NCBI RefSeq assembly: GCF_029968015.1
Contig: NZ_JASCIS010000015.1
Span: forward strand, 62,001-126,000
DNA length: 64,000 nt
Source: Streptomyces luteolus
Lineage (GTDB): Bacteria; Actinomycetota; Actinomycetes; Streptomycetales; Streptomycetaceae
Reading direction: 5' to 3'
Translations under genes and position numbers: made by a program
Notes under the pieces: generated by a model
What the model was told of the DNA's origin: nothing
What the model saw: only the letters and a program-made list of their open reading frames with translations
The model's database searches: none
Shown: positions 26,985-35,926 of the stretch, piece after piece
How the letters are laid out: each line of letters opens with the position of its first letter
Numbering within the stretch: position 1 is the first letter of the stretch

Positions 26985-28247
26985 CTAGCCGAGCTTGGCC
27001 TTCAGCACCTCGGCGATCGCATCGGACGCGACGGCCTCCTGCTCGCCCGACTCCATGTCCTTGAGCTGGACGACGCCCTCCGCGAGGTCGCGTTCGCCGG
27101 CCACGATCGCGTACCGCGCGCCACTGCGGTTGGCGTTCTTCATCGCGCCCTTGAGGCCCTTGCCGCCGTAGGAGAAGTCGGCCGCGACGCCCGCCTTGCG
27201 GAGTTCGGTGACGACGCCGAACAGGACGCGGCGCGCCTCCTCGCCGAGCGGGACCGCGAACACGCTGGTGGCGGCGGGCAGTTCGAGCTCCACGCCCTCC
27301 GCCTCGAGCGCGAGCACCGTACGGTCCACGCCCAGGGCCCAGCCGACGGACGGCAGCGTGGGGCCGCCGATCATCTCGGACAGGCCGTCGTAGCGGCCGC
27401 CGCCGCCCACCGCGGACTGCGAGCCGAGGCCGTCGTGGACGAACTCGAAGGTCGTGCGCGTGTAGTAGTCCAGGCCGCGCACCAGCTTCTCGTCGTCCTC
27501 GAAGGCGACGCCCGCCGCGGTGATCAGGGCGCGCACCTCCTCGTGGTACGTCTTGCACGCGTCGCACAGGTAGTCGCGAAGGACCGGCGCGCCCACCAGC
27601 TTCTTCTGCACGTCGGCCCGCTTGTCGTCGAGGACGCGCAGCGGGTTGATCTCCGCGCGGCGCAGGGTCTCCTCGTCGAGGTCGAGGCCGCGCAGGAAGT
27701 CCTGGAGGGCAGCGCGGTAGACGGGACGGCACTCCTTGTCCCCCAGGGAGTTGAGCAGGATGCGGAAGTTCCGCAGCCCGAGCGCGCGGTACGCCTGGTC
27801 GGCCAGGATGATCAACTCGGCGTCCAGGGCCGGGTCCTCGGACCCGATCGCCTCGGCGCCGACCTGGGAGAAGTGGCGGTAACGGCCCTTCTGCGGACGC
27901 TCGTAGCGGTAGTACGAGCCCGAGTACCAGAGCTTGACCGGGAGGTTGCCCGCCTTGTGCAGGTTGGCCTCCAGGGCGGCGCGGAGCACGGAAGCGGTGC
28001 CCTCCGGGCGCAGCGCGAGCTGGTCGCCGCCCTTGGTCTCGAAGGCGTACATCTCCTTGGTGACGATGTCGGTGGACTCGCCGACGCCGCGCGCGAACAG
28101 CTCGACGTTCTCGAAGCCGGGCGTCTCGATGTAGCCGTAGCCGGAGTTCTTCAGCGGCGCGGAGATGGCCTCGCGCACGGCGAGGTACTTGGCGCTGTCC
28201 GGCGGGATCAGGTCGTACGTGCCCTTGGGGGCCTGAAAAGTGCTCAC
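26985..28247 (-). CDS. hisS: Histidyl-tRNA synthetase
   Basis: 420 residues. Class II motifs 2 and 3 are visible (YRYERPQKGRYRHFSQVGAE and ALGVDRTVLAL), with the histidine-binding LVRGLDYYTRTTFEF, and the anticodon-binding domain follows. The GTG at 28247 gives MSTFQAPKGTYDLIPPDS. It lies 13 bp after the metallo-beta-lactamase gene, so the two are probably co-transcribed. Confidence 0.96.
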   Translation of the reverse strand: MSTFQAPKGTYDLIPPDSAKYLAVREAISAPLKNSGYGYIETPGFENVELFARGVGESTDIVTKEMYAFETKGGDQLALRPEGTASVLRAALEANLHKAGNLPVKLWYSGSYYRYERPQKGRYRHFSQVGAEAIGSEDPALDAELIILADQAYRALGLRNFRILLNSLGDKECRPVYRAALQDFLRGLDLDEETLRRAEINPLRVLDDKRADVQKKLVGAPVLRDYLCDACKTYHEEVRALITAAGVAFEDDEKLVRGLDYYTRTTFEFVHDGLGSQSAVGGGGRYDGLSEMIGGPTLPSVGWALGVDRTVLALEAEGVELELPAATSVFAVPLGEEARRVLFGVVTELRKAGVAADFSYGGKGLKGAMKNANRSGARYAIVAGERDLAEGVVQLKDMESGEQEAVASDAIAEVLKAKLG

Positions 28248-28260
28248 GGGAAAACTCTCG

Positions 28261-28971
28261 TCACATTCCTCGTCGAGGAGCCTGCTGTGCGGCTCCCTGG
28301 CCTGCGGCCACCTGGCGCAGATACGGATTGGTGGCGCGCTCCTGGCCGATGGTCGTCTGGGGACCGTGCCCGGACAGGACCACGGTCGAGTCGTCGAGCG
28401 GCAGGCACACGCGGCCCAGCGACTCGAGCATGTCGTCCATGTCACCGCCGGGCAGGTCGGTGCGTCCGATGGAGCCGGCGAAGAGCAGATCGCCCGAGAA
28501 GAAGACGGACGGGATGTCCGCGGCCTCGGGCATCCGGAAGGTCACCGACCCCTTCGTATGCCCCGGCGCGTGCGCGACGGAGAAGTCGAGGCCGGCCAGC
28601 CGCAGGCGGGCGCCGTCGGTCAACTCCTGCACGTCGTCCGGCTCCCCCACGGTCAGCTCGCCCATCAGCGGCATGCCGATGGAGCGGCCGATCCCCTTCT
28701 CGGGGTCGCTCATCATGTACCGGTCCTCGGGGTGGATCCAGGCGGGAACGTCATGCGCTCCGCAGACCGGGACGACCGAGGCGACATGGTCGATGTGGCC
28801 ATGGGTGAGGACGACCGCCACGGGCTTGAGCCGATGCTTCTTGAGTGCTTCCTCGACGCCTTCGGCGGCCTGGTGGCCGGGGTCGATGATCACGCACTCC
28901 TCGCCTGCGGCCGGGGCGACCAGATAGCAGTTGGTCCCCCAGGCTCCGGCGGGGAACCCGGCAATCAGCAC
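28261..28971 (-). CDS. Metallo-beta-lactamase fold hydrolase (glyoxalase II-like)
   Basis: 236 residues. The zinc motif THGHIDHVAS and later ligands in HAPGHTKGS, FFSGDLLF and LSGHGPQT are complete, so an active hydrolase is expected. The substrate is unknown. Streptomycetes use mycothiol, so a mycothiol-thioester substrate is possible but not shown. The GTG at 28971 has AAGGA about 7 nt upstream. The frame stays open another 64 codons upstream, but that part crosses the promoter region and is not family-like. Confidence 0.9.
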   Translation of the reverse strand: MLIAGFPAGAWGTNCYLVAPAAGEECVIIDPGHQAAEGVEEALKKHRLKPVAVVLTHGHIDHVASVVPVCGAHDVPAWIHPEDRYMMSDPEKGIGRSIGMPLMGELTVGEPDDVQELTDGARLRLAGLDFSVAHAPGHTKGSVTFRMPEAADIPSVFFSGDLLFAGSIGRTDLPGGDMDDMLESLGRVCLPLDDSTVVLSGHGPQTTIGQERATNPYLRQVAAGQGAAQQAPRRGM

Positions 28972-29152
28972 GTTCGTCCTTAAGGGTGGTCCGACGGGAA
29001 GGTGCGGCGGTTCACCGGCCGAAGGCGGCGGCGACACCAGATCGCAATACACGCAGCCTACCGGCGCTGCTCGGCACACAGCTAACCCATATACGGTACG
29101 GGGCAAGCTCAGGCGGTCAGACCGTTCACGATGCGTACAAGGAGAAGACCCG

Positions 29153-29995
29153 GTGGTCAGCAACGATCAGCGGCGGCGTCAGCTCGCCCGGGAGAAGTTC
29201 GCTCGTCAGCAGGAGCGGCGGGAGACAGCGCGGCGCAAGGCGAAGCGCCGTAACGCGATCATCGCCGCCTCGCTCGCGGTGGTGCTCGCGGCGAGCGGCG
29301 GTGCGGTGGCCGCGGGCGCCTTCACGGGCGACGACGGCAAGGAGAACACGGACGCGGAGGCCGCGCCGTCCTCCAGCCCGCCGGTCAAGGACCCGTGCGA
29401 GAAGCCGGCGCCGGGCAAGGTCGAGAAGCTGAGCTACAAGAAGGAGCCGAAGCTCAGCATCGACAAGTCCGCCGACTACACGATGAGTCTGGCCACGACC
29501 TGCGGTGACATCGACATCGACCTGAAGGCCTCGGCCGCGCCGCACACGGTGAACTCGTTCGACTTCCTGGTGAACAAGGGCTACTTGGACCACACGAAGT
29601 GCCACCGCCTCACCAACCAGGGCATCTACGTCCTGCAGTGCGGCGACCCGAAGGGGGACGGAACGGGCGGCCCCGGCTACACGATTCCGGACGAGAACCT
29701 GAAGGACAAGAGCCTCAAGGGCAACGTGTACCCGGCGGGCACGGTCGCGATGGCGAACCAGTACAACCCGCAGGACGGCAAGGGCCGCGACACCGGCGGC
29801 AGCCAGTTCTTCCTCGTCTACCAGGACAGCCAGCTGCCGCCCGACTACACGCCCTTCGGGACGGTCTCGAAGTCCGGCATGAAGGTCCTGAAGAAGATCG
29901 CCGACGCGGGCGCCACAGCACCCGACCCGACCACGGGCAATACCGCCCCGAACGCCACGGTGGTGATCGACAAGGCGACCGTCAGGAAGTCTTGA
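29153..29995 (+). CDS. Membrane-anchored cyclophilin-type peptidyl-prolyl isomerase
   Basis: 280 residues from the GTG at 29153, with AAGGAGA at 29139-29145. A basic N-terminus, a transmembrane helix (about residues 37-60) and a Ser/Pro linker lead to a cyclophilin domain with the core GGSQFFLVYQDSQLPPDYTPFG. The isomerase domain is predicted to lie outside the membrane, which suits folding of exported proteins. It is divergent from the MBL-hisS pair. Confidence 0.92.
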   Translation: MVSNDQRRRQLAREKFARQQERRETARRKAKRRNAIIAASLAVVLAASGGAVAAGAFTGDDGKENTDAEAAPSSSPPVKDPCEKPAPGKVEKLSYKKEPKLSIDKSADYTMSLATTCGDIDIDLKASAAPHTVNSFDFLVNKGYLDHTKCHRLTNQGIYVLQCGDPKGDGTGGPGYTIPDENLKDKSLKGNVYPAGTVAMANQYNPQDGKGRDTGGSQFFLVYQDSQLPPDYTPFGTVSKSGMKVLKKIADAGATAPDPTTGNTAPNATVVIDKATVRKS

Positions 29996-30149
29996 CCAGC
30001 GGGGCAAGTTGGGTAGTGCTGGATGCGGACAGCCGCCCTGCTCGTCGCCTATGTTGGCGTTGTGCAGGGCGCCGTGTGCGGCTGCTCTGAAGAAACTGTG
30101 GACGATGCCCCGGGCAACCCCCGCGCAGGCATCATGTGGAGGAGGCGCT

Positions 30150-31382
30150 GTGAGCAGCGACCCGTGGGGCCGCGTCGACGAGGCGGGGACCGTGTACGTG
30201 CGTACGGCCGACGGAAGCGAGCGAGTCGTCGGCTCGTGGCAGGCAGGCTCGCCCGACGAGGCCCTTGCCTACTTCAAGCGCAAGTACGACGGCCTGGTCG
30301 TGGAGATTGGCCTTCTCGAGCGCCGGGTACAGACCACGGACCTGTCGGCCAAGGACGCGACGACCGCCATCGAGCACCTGCGCGAGCAGATCACCGACGC
30401 GCACGCGGTGGGTGACCTGGACTCCCTGGCCAAGCGGCTCGACAAGCTGGTGGAGAGCGTCGAGGCCCGGCGCGAGGAGCGCAAGGTCCAGAAGGCGAAG
30501 CAGGCGGACGAGGCCAAGCACGCCAAGGAGGCCCTGGTCGCCGAGGCCGAGGAGCTGGCCCAGAGCGAGCAGTGGCGGGCGGCCGGCGAGCGGCTGCGCG
30601 CCCTTGTGGACACCTGGAAGGGTCTGCCGCGGCTCGACCGCAAGTCGGACGACGAGCTGTGGCACCGCTTCTCGCACGCGCGCTCCGCCTTCTCCAAGCG
30701 CCGCAAGGCCCACTTCGCGGCGCTCGACGCCCAGCGCGAGGAGGCCCGCAAGGCCAAGGAGCGGCTGGTCTCCGAGGCCGAGGCGCTGTCCGACTCCAAG
30801 GACTGGGGCCCGACGGCCGCGCGGTACCGCGAGCTGATGGCCGAGTGGAAGGCCGTCGGCCGCGCCCAGCGCGAGCACGAGGACGACCTGTGGAACCGCT
30901 TCCGCGGCGCGCAGGACGTGTTCTTCAAGGCCCGCAGTGAGATCTTCGCCGAGCGGGACGCGGAGCAGGCGGAGAACCTCAAGCTCAAGGAGGCGCTCGC
31001 CGACGAGGCCGAGCAGCTTCTCCCGATCACCGATCTGAAGGCGGCCCGCGCCGCGTTCCGCGCGATCAACGAGCGCTGGGAGGCCATCGGCCACGTCCCG
31101 CGTGACGCCCGCCCGAAGGTCGAGGGCCGGATGCACGCCGTGGAGCGGGCGATGCAGGACTCCGAGGAAGCGGAGTGGCGGCGTACGAACCCGGAGGCAC
31201 GCGCGCGTGCCGAGGGGCTCACGGGCCAGCTGCAGGCCGCGGTCGACAAGCTCAAGGGCCAGATCGAGACGGCCCGCTCGCAAGGCAACAACTCCCGCGC
31301 CGACAAGCTCCAGAAGGAGCTCGACGGCCGGCAGGCGCTGCTGGAGCAGGCGCTTAAGGGACTGCACGAGTTCGGCGGCTGA
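30150..31382 (+). CDS. DUF349 helical repeat protein
   Basis: 410 residues, almost entirely helical. Repeated DUF349 units of about 70 residues are recognisable from WRAAGERLRALVDTWKGL, WGPTAARYRELMAEWKAVG and KAARAAFRAINERWEAIG. The N-terminus SSDPWGRVDEAGTVYVRTADG is the form typical of actinobacteria. Molecular function is unknown. The GTG at 30150 has GGAGGAGG 6-10 nt upstream. It is followed by a bidirectional terminator shared with relA. Confidence 0.88.
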   Translation: MSSDPWGRVDEAGTVYVRTADGSERVVGSWQAGSPDEALAYFKRKYDGLVVEIGLLERRVQTTDLSAKDATTAIEHLREQITDAHAVGDLDSLAKRLDKLVESVEARREERKVQKAKQADEAKHAKEALVAEAEELAQSEQWRAAGERLRALVDTWKGLPRLDRKSDDELWHRFSHARSAFSKRRKAHFAALDAQREEARKAKERLVSEAEALSDSKDWGPTAARYRELMAEWKAVGRAQREHEDDLWNRFRGAQDVFFKARSEIFAERDAEQAENLKLKEALADEAEQLLPITDLKAARAAFRAINERWEAIGHVPRDARPKVEGRMHAVERAMQDSEEAEWRRTNPEARARAEGLTGQLQAAVDKLKGQIETARSQGNNSRADKLQKELDGRQALLEQALKGLHEFGG

Positions 31383-31411
31383 GGCCGACTCCGCGGACCT
31401 CTCTGGTACGT

Positions 31412-31454
31412 ACGAAAAGGGCTTCCGTACTTCGCGTACGGGAGCCCTTTTCGT
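31412..31454. terminator. Bidirectional terminator between DUF349 gene and relA
   Basis: 19-bp arms (31412-31430 and 31436-31454) with one wobble mismatch and a 5-base loop. There are A-rich and T-rich stretches at the two ends, so it can stop transcripts from both converging genes. Confidence 0.85.
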
Positions 31455-31474
31455 TGGCTTACGTGCTTACGTGC

Positions 31475-34006
31475 TTACGGTCTGCGGGCCGACGTCACGC
31501 GGTACACGTCGTAGACGCCTTCCACTCCCCTGACCGCCTTGAGCACATGGCCCAGGTGCTTGGGGTCGCCCATCTCGAAGGTGAAGCGGGACGTGGCGAC
31601 GCGGTCGCGGGAGGTCTGGACGGCCGCGGACAGGATGTTCACGTGCTGGTCGGACAGGACGCGCGTGACGTCCGAGAGGAGCCGGGAGCGGTCCAGGGCC
31701 TCGACCTGTATGGCGACGAGGAACACCGAGGACTGGGTCGGCGCCCACTCGACCTCGAGGATCCGCTCGGGCTGCTGCGACAGCGAGTCGACGTTGACGC
31801 AGTCCGCGCGGTGCACGGAGACGCCGCTGCCGCGGGTCACGAAGCCGATGATGGGGTCGCCCGGCACCGGGGTGCAGCAGCGGGCGAGCTTGACCCACAC
31901 GTCCTCGACGCCCTTGACCATGACGCCCGGGTCGGCGTTCGCGCGGCGCTTGCTGCGGCCGCGCACCGGGGTGGCCGTCTCGGCGATGTCCTCGCCGGCC
32001 GCCTCCTCGCCGCCCATGGCCTGGACGAGCTTCTGCACGACGTTCTGCGCGGAGACATGGCTCTCGCCGATCGCCGCGTACAGCGAGGAGATGTCCGGGT
32101 AGCGCATTTCGTGCGCCATCGTGACGAGGGAGTCGCCCGTGAGGATCCGCTGGATCGGCAGGTTCTGCTTGCGCATCGCGCGGACGATGGCGTCCTTGCC
32201 CTGCTCTATGGCCTCGTCGCGCCGCTCCTTGGAGAACCAGGCACGGATCTTGTTGCGCGCCCGCGGCGACTTGACGAAGCCCAGCCAGTCACGGGACGGG
32301 CCGGCGCCGGGCGCCTTGGAGGTGAAGACCTCCACCAGGTCGCCGTTGTCCAGAGTGGATTCGAGCGGTACGAGGCGGCCGTTGACCCGGGCTCCTATGG
32401 TGCGGTGGCCCACCTCGGTGTGCACCGCGTACGCGAAGTCCACGGGGGTCGCGCCGGCCGGGAGCGCTATGACGTCGCCCTTCGGCGTGAAGACGAAGAC
32501 CTCGTTGCGCGAGAGGTCGAAGCGCAGGGACTCCAGGAACTCGCCGGGGTCCTCGGTCTCCTTCTGCCAGTCGAGGAGCTGGCGCAGCCACGCCATGTCG
32601 TTGAGGTGGTCGTCCTTGGCGCCGCCCTTGGGGGCGTCCGAGCGGACCTTGGAGGCACCGGCCACGGCCTCCTGCTTGTACTTCCAGTGCGCCGCGATGC
32701 CGTACTCGGCGCGGCGGTGCATGTCGAACGTGCGGATCTGCAGCTCGACGGGCTTGCCGTTGGGGCCGATCACCGTGGTGTGCAGCGACTGGTACATGTT
32801 GAACTTGGGCATCGCGATGTAGTCCTTGAACCGGCCGGGGACCGGGTTCCATCGCGCGTGCACCGTGCCGAGTGCGGCGTAGCAGTCCCGCACTGTGTCG
32901 ACCAGGACACGGATGCCCACCAGGTCGTAGATCTCCGCGAAGTCACGGCCGCGGACGATCATCTTCTGGTAGACGCTGTAGTAGTGCTTCGGGCGGCCGG
33001 TGACGGTGGCCTTGATGCGGGCGGCGCGCAGGTCGGCCTGGACCTCGTCGGTCACTATGGCCAGGTACTCGTCGCGCTTGGGGGCCCGCTCGGCGACGAG
33101 GCGGACGATTTCGTCGTACATCTTGGGGTAGAGGATCGCGAAGGCGAGGTCCTCCAGCTCCCACTTGATGGTGTTCATGCCCAGTCGGTGCGCCAACGGG
33201 GCGTAGATCTCCAGGGTTTCGCGGGCCTTCTTCTCCTGCTTCTCGCGCTTGAGGTACCGCATCGTGCGCATGTTGTGCAGGCGGTCGGCGAGCTTGATGA
33301 CCAGGACGCGCGGGTCCTTGGCCATGGCGACGACCATCTTGCGGACGGTCTCGGCCTGCGCTGCCTCGCCGAACTTGACCTTGTCCAGCTTCGTGACGCC
33401 GTCGACGAGCAGCGCGACCTGGTCGCCGAAGTCCCGGCGGAGGGTGTCCAGGCCGTACTCGGTGTCCTCGACCGTGTCGTGCAGCAGGCCCGCCATCAGC
33501 GTGGCCGGGTCCATGCCGAGCTCGGCGAGGATCGTGGTGACGGCGAGGGGGTGCGTGATGTACGGATCGCCGCTCTTGCGCTTCTGGCCTCGGTGCCAGC
33601 GCTCGGCGACCTGGTAGGCACGCTCGATCTGGCGGAGCGTCGACGTCTCGATCTTCGGGTCGTTGCTCCGCACTATCCGCAGCAGCGGCTCGAGCACCGG
33701 GTTGTACGGGTTCGAGCGCTGCACGCCGAGGCGGGCGAGGCGGGCTCGTACGCGGTTGGAGGAGGCGGAGCGCGACTGGTTCGCCGCGGCCGGGCGCATC
33801 GCCGGGGTCTGGCTCGCGGGGCCCTTGGCGGGCGGCGCGGGATTCGGCGCCGGGCGGGGCTTTTCGGCCACCGGGTCGGTCTTCGGCTCGGGTGCCTGCT
33901 TCTTCTCACTCGCGGCGGGCATGGCAGCGGACGCCGCGGCCGATTCGGCCGGCTGGTCGGGCTCGGGCTGCGCGGCGGCGAGTGGCTGACGGGCCTCGTC
34001 TGGCAA
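31475..34006 (-). CDS. relA: Bifunctional (p)ppGpp synthetase/hydrolase RelA/SpoT
   Basis: Makes and degrades (p)ppGpp, controlling growth and, in Streptomyces, antibiotic production. 843 residues: a Pro/Ala-rich N-terminus of about 100 residues, an HD hydrolase domain with intact LLHDTVEDTEYG and LADRLHNMRT, a synthetase domain (YDLVGIRVLVDT and FNMYQSLHTTVIGP), then TGS and ACT domains. Both active sites look complete. The start is TTG at 34006 with AGGAG 7 nt upstream. A 249-bp gap separates it from apt. Confidence 0.96.
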   Translation of the reverse strand: MPDEARQPLAAAQPEPDQPAESAAASAAMPAASEKKQAPEPKTDPVAEKPRPAPNPAPPAKGPASQTPAMRPAAANQSRSASSNRVRARLARLGVQRSNPYNPVLEPLLRIVRSNDPKIETSTLRQIERAYQVAERWHRGQKRKSGDPYITHPLAVTTILAELGMDPATLMAGLLHDTVEDTEYGLDTLRRDFGDQVALLVDGVTKLDKVKFGEAAQAETVRKMVVAMAKDPRVLVIKLADRLHNMRTMRYLKREKQEKKARETLEIYAPLAHRLGMNTIKWELEDLAFAILYPKMYDEIVRLVAERAPKRDEYLAIVTDEVQADLRAARIKATVTGRPKHYYSVYQKMIVRGRDFAEIYDLVGIRVLVDTVRDCYAALGTVHARWNPVPGRFKDYIAMPKFNMYQSLHTTVIGPNGKPVELQIRTFDMHRRAEYGIAAHWKYKQEAVAGASKVRSDAPKGGAKDDHLNDMAWLRQLLDWQKETEDPGEFLESLRFDLSRNEVFVFTPKGDVIALPAGATPVDFAYAVHTEVGHRTIGARVNGRLVPLESTLDNGDLVEVFTSKAPGAGPSRDWLGFVKSPRARNKIRAWFSKERRDEAIEQGKDAIVRAMRKQNLPIQRILTGDSLVTMAHEMRYPDISSLYAAIGESHVSAQNVVQKLVQAMGGEEAAGEDIAETATPVRGRSKRRANADPGVMVKGVEDVWVKLARCCTPVPGDPIIGFVTRGSGVSVHRADCVNVDSLSQQPERILEVEWAPTQSSVFLVAIQVEALDRSRLLSDVTRVLSDQHVNILSAAVQTSRDRVATSRFTFEMGDPKHLGHVLKAVRGVEGVYDVYRVTSARRP

Positions 34007-34141
34007 GAGTGCTCCTCATGCAGGGTCCGGCCCCCCGATCAGGTCCGGACTGCCATGGTATCGATCCTCGCGCTTCGGCTCGTCCCCACTGTGGATAACC
34101 CTCCCGCAGGGCCGTGGACGGTCGGGCCTCGGGGGCACGCG

Positions 34142-34179
34142 AAGGGCGGGCGCCCGGACTGTGCCGGGTGCCCGCCCTT
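34142..34179 (-). terminator. Terminator-like hairpin after apt
   Basis: 16-bp arms (34142-34157 and 34164-34179) with a single wobble position and a 6-base loop, about 77 bp beyond the apt stop and upstream of relA. Confidence 0.75.
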
Positions 34180-34255
34180 GGCTCGATCGTGCCGGTCGGA
34201 GGACGACCGGAACCTGATCAGGGGTGATCGGACAGCGCGTCTGGTCAGGGGGCGA

Positions 34256-34795
34256 TCAGACGGTGAGCAGCGCCTCCAGCGGGGCTCCCTGGAGCGCGGG
34301 CTCAAGGCGTGCCCTGCCACCGAGGAAGCCGAGCTCCATCAGGACGGCGAGGCCCGCCACCTCGGCTCCCGCACGGCGGATGAGCTGCAGCGAGGCCTCG
34401 GCGGTGCCGCCGGTCGCCAGGACGTCGTCGATGACCAGGACGCGGTCGCCCGCGGCCAGGTCCTCGGCGTGCACCTCGATCTCGGCCTGGCCGTACTCCA
34501 GCTCGTAACGCTGGGCGAGCGTCGCTCCGGGGAGCTTGCCCGCCTTGCGTACGGGGATGAAGCCCACGCCCGCACGGACCGCGACCGGGGCCGCGAGGAT
34601 GAATCCGCGCGCCTCCAGGCCGACGATCTTCGTCGCGCCCTGCGCGACGCAGAGGTCGGCGAGGGCTCCCGTGAGCGCCGAGAACGCCGTCGGGTCCGCG
34701 AGCAGCGGGGTGATGTCCTTGAACATCACCCCGGCCTGCGGGTAGTCCGGGACGTCCCGGATCCGGCTGAGCAGCAGTTCCTTGATGTCGGTCAT
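34256..34795 (-). CDS. apt: Adenine phosphoribosyltransferase
   Basis: Salvages adenine to AMP with PRPP. 179 residues. The PRPP loop VLVIDDVLATGGTA is intact. The ATG at 34795 overlaps the secF stop by 4 bp. The order secD-secF-apt-relA is typical of actinobacteria. The longer frame upstream is a shadow of secF. Confidence 0.96.
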   Translation of the reverse strand: MTDIKELLLSRIRDVPDYPQAGVMFKDITPLLADPTAFSALTGALADLCVAQGATKIVGLEARGFILAAPVAVRAGVGFIPVRKAGKLPGATLAQRYELEYGQAEIEVHAEDLAAGDRVLVIDDVLATGGTAEASLQLIRRAGAEVAGLAVLMELGFLGGRARLEPALQGAPLEALLTV

Positions 34796-35925
34796 CGGCG
34801 CTTCCCGGAGGGACGGCCGCGACCGCGGTTGCGGGCCTGCGGCTGGGTGCGGCGCTGGCCGACGACGCCCCACGCGGCACCGGCGGGGGCGACGTCCTCC
34901 GGGCCCGGGCCGGCCGGCTCCTCGTCCTGGCCCGCGGCCTGCGACTCGCTCTTCGCGGCGGCCTGCGCGCGCTTGGCGAGCACCCGCTTCTTGAGCGCCT
35001 TCATCTGCGGCTCGCGCTCCTTGAGGTCGGCGACGAGCGGCGTGGCGATGAAGATCGAGGAGTACGCACCGGCGGCGAGGCCGACGAACAGCGAGAGCGA
35101 GATGTCGTTCAGCATGCCGGCGCCGAGGACACCGCCACCGATGAACAACAGGCCCGCCACCGGCAGGAGCGCGACCACCGTGGTGTTGATGGAGCGCACC
35201 AGGGTGCTGTTGATGGAGAGGTTGGCGACCTCGCTGTAGGTCTGCTTGGTCTGCTTGGTGATCCCCTTCGACTGTTCCTTCAGGGAGTCGAAGACGACGA
35301 CCGTGTCGTACAGCGAGTAGCCGAGGATGGTCAGCAGACCGATCACCGTGCCCGGGGTGACTTCGAAGCCCACCAGGGCGTAGATACCGACGGTGATGGT
35401 GATGTCGTGGATCAGGGCGATCAGGGCCGCGACGGCCATGCGCCACTCGAAGGCGATCGCCAGGTAGATCACGCAGAGGATCATGAAAACGCCGAGGCCC
35501 ATCCAGGCCTTGTTGGCGATCTGCGCGCCCCAACTGGGGCCGACCAGCTCGGCGTTGATGTCGTTCGCCGGAACCTTGAGGTCCGTGGCGAGCTCTGCCT
35601 TGATCTGGTCGGACTTGGCGGTGTCGACGCCGCTGACCTGGATGCGGACGCCACCGCTGCCCAGCTTCTGGACGATGACCTGGTGTCCGGAGGCCTCTTC
35701 GGCCGCTTCCTGGGCCTGCGCGACGGAGGCCTCGGTCTTGGGCGTCGTGAAGACGGCGCCGCCCTTGAACTCGATGCCCAGGTTCAGACCCTGCACCGCC
35801 AGGGCCACGACGGCCGTGATGGTGATGAGGATCGAGACGCCGTACCAGACCTTCCGCTTGCCGATGAAGTCGTACCCGACTTCGCCGCGGTAGAGCCGGG
35901 CGCCGAGGTTGCCGAGCTTCGACAT
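34792..35925 (-). CDS. secF: Protein translocase subunit SecF
   Basis: With SecD forms the proton-motive-force-driven aid to Sec export. 377 residues with six transmembrane helices expected. The first is followed by the family motif GIEFKGGAVF, and TILGYSLYDTVVVFD lies in the conserved RND-like core. The C-terminal tail is charged and Ala/Pro-rich. It starts 1 bp after the secD stop and overlaps apt, so secD-secF-apt is one unit. Confidence 0.96.
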   Translation of the reverse strand: MSKLGNLGARLYRGEVGYDFIGKRKVWYGVSILITITAVVALAVQGLNLGIEFKGGAVFTTPKTEASVAQAQEAAEEASGHQVIVQKLGSGGVRIQVSGVDTAKSDQIKAELATDLKVPANDINAELVGPSWGAQIANKAWMGLGVFMILCVIYLAIAFEWRMAVAALIALIHDITITVGIYALVGFEVTPGTVIGLLTILGYSLYDTVVVFDSLKEQSKGITKQTKQTYSEVANLSINSTLVRSINTTVVALLPVAGLLFIGGGVLGAGMLNDISLSLFVGLAAGAYSSIFIATPLVADLKEREPQMKALKKRVLAKRAQAAAKSESQAAGQDEEPAGPGPEDVAPAGAAWGVVGQRRTQPQARNRGRGRPSGKRR

Positions 35926-35926
35926 C

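Noticed and set aside
31454..35239. 1261-codon open frame on the plus strand opposite relA, apt and secF
   Set aside because: It spans three well-supported minus-strand genes and their intergenic regions. Typical high-G+C shadow frame.
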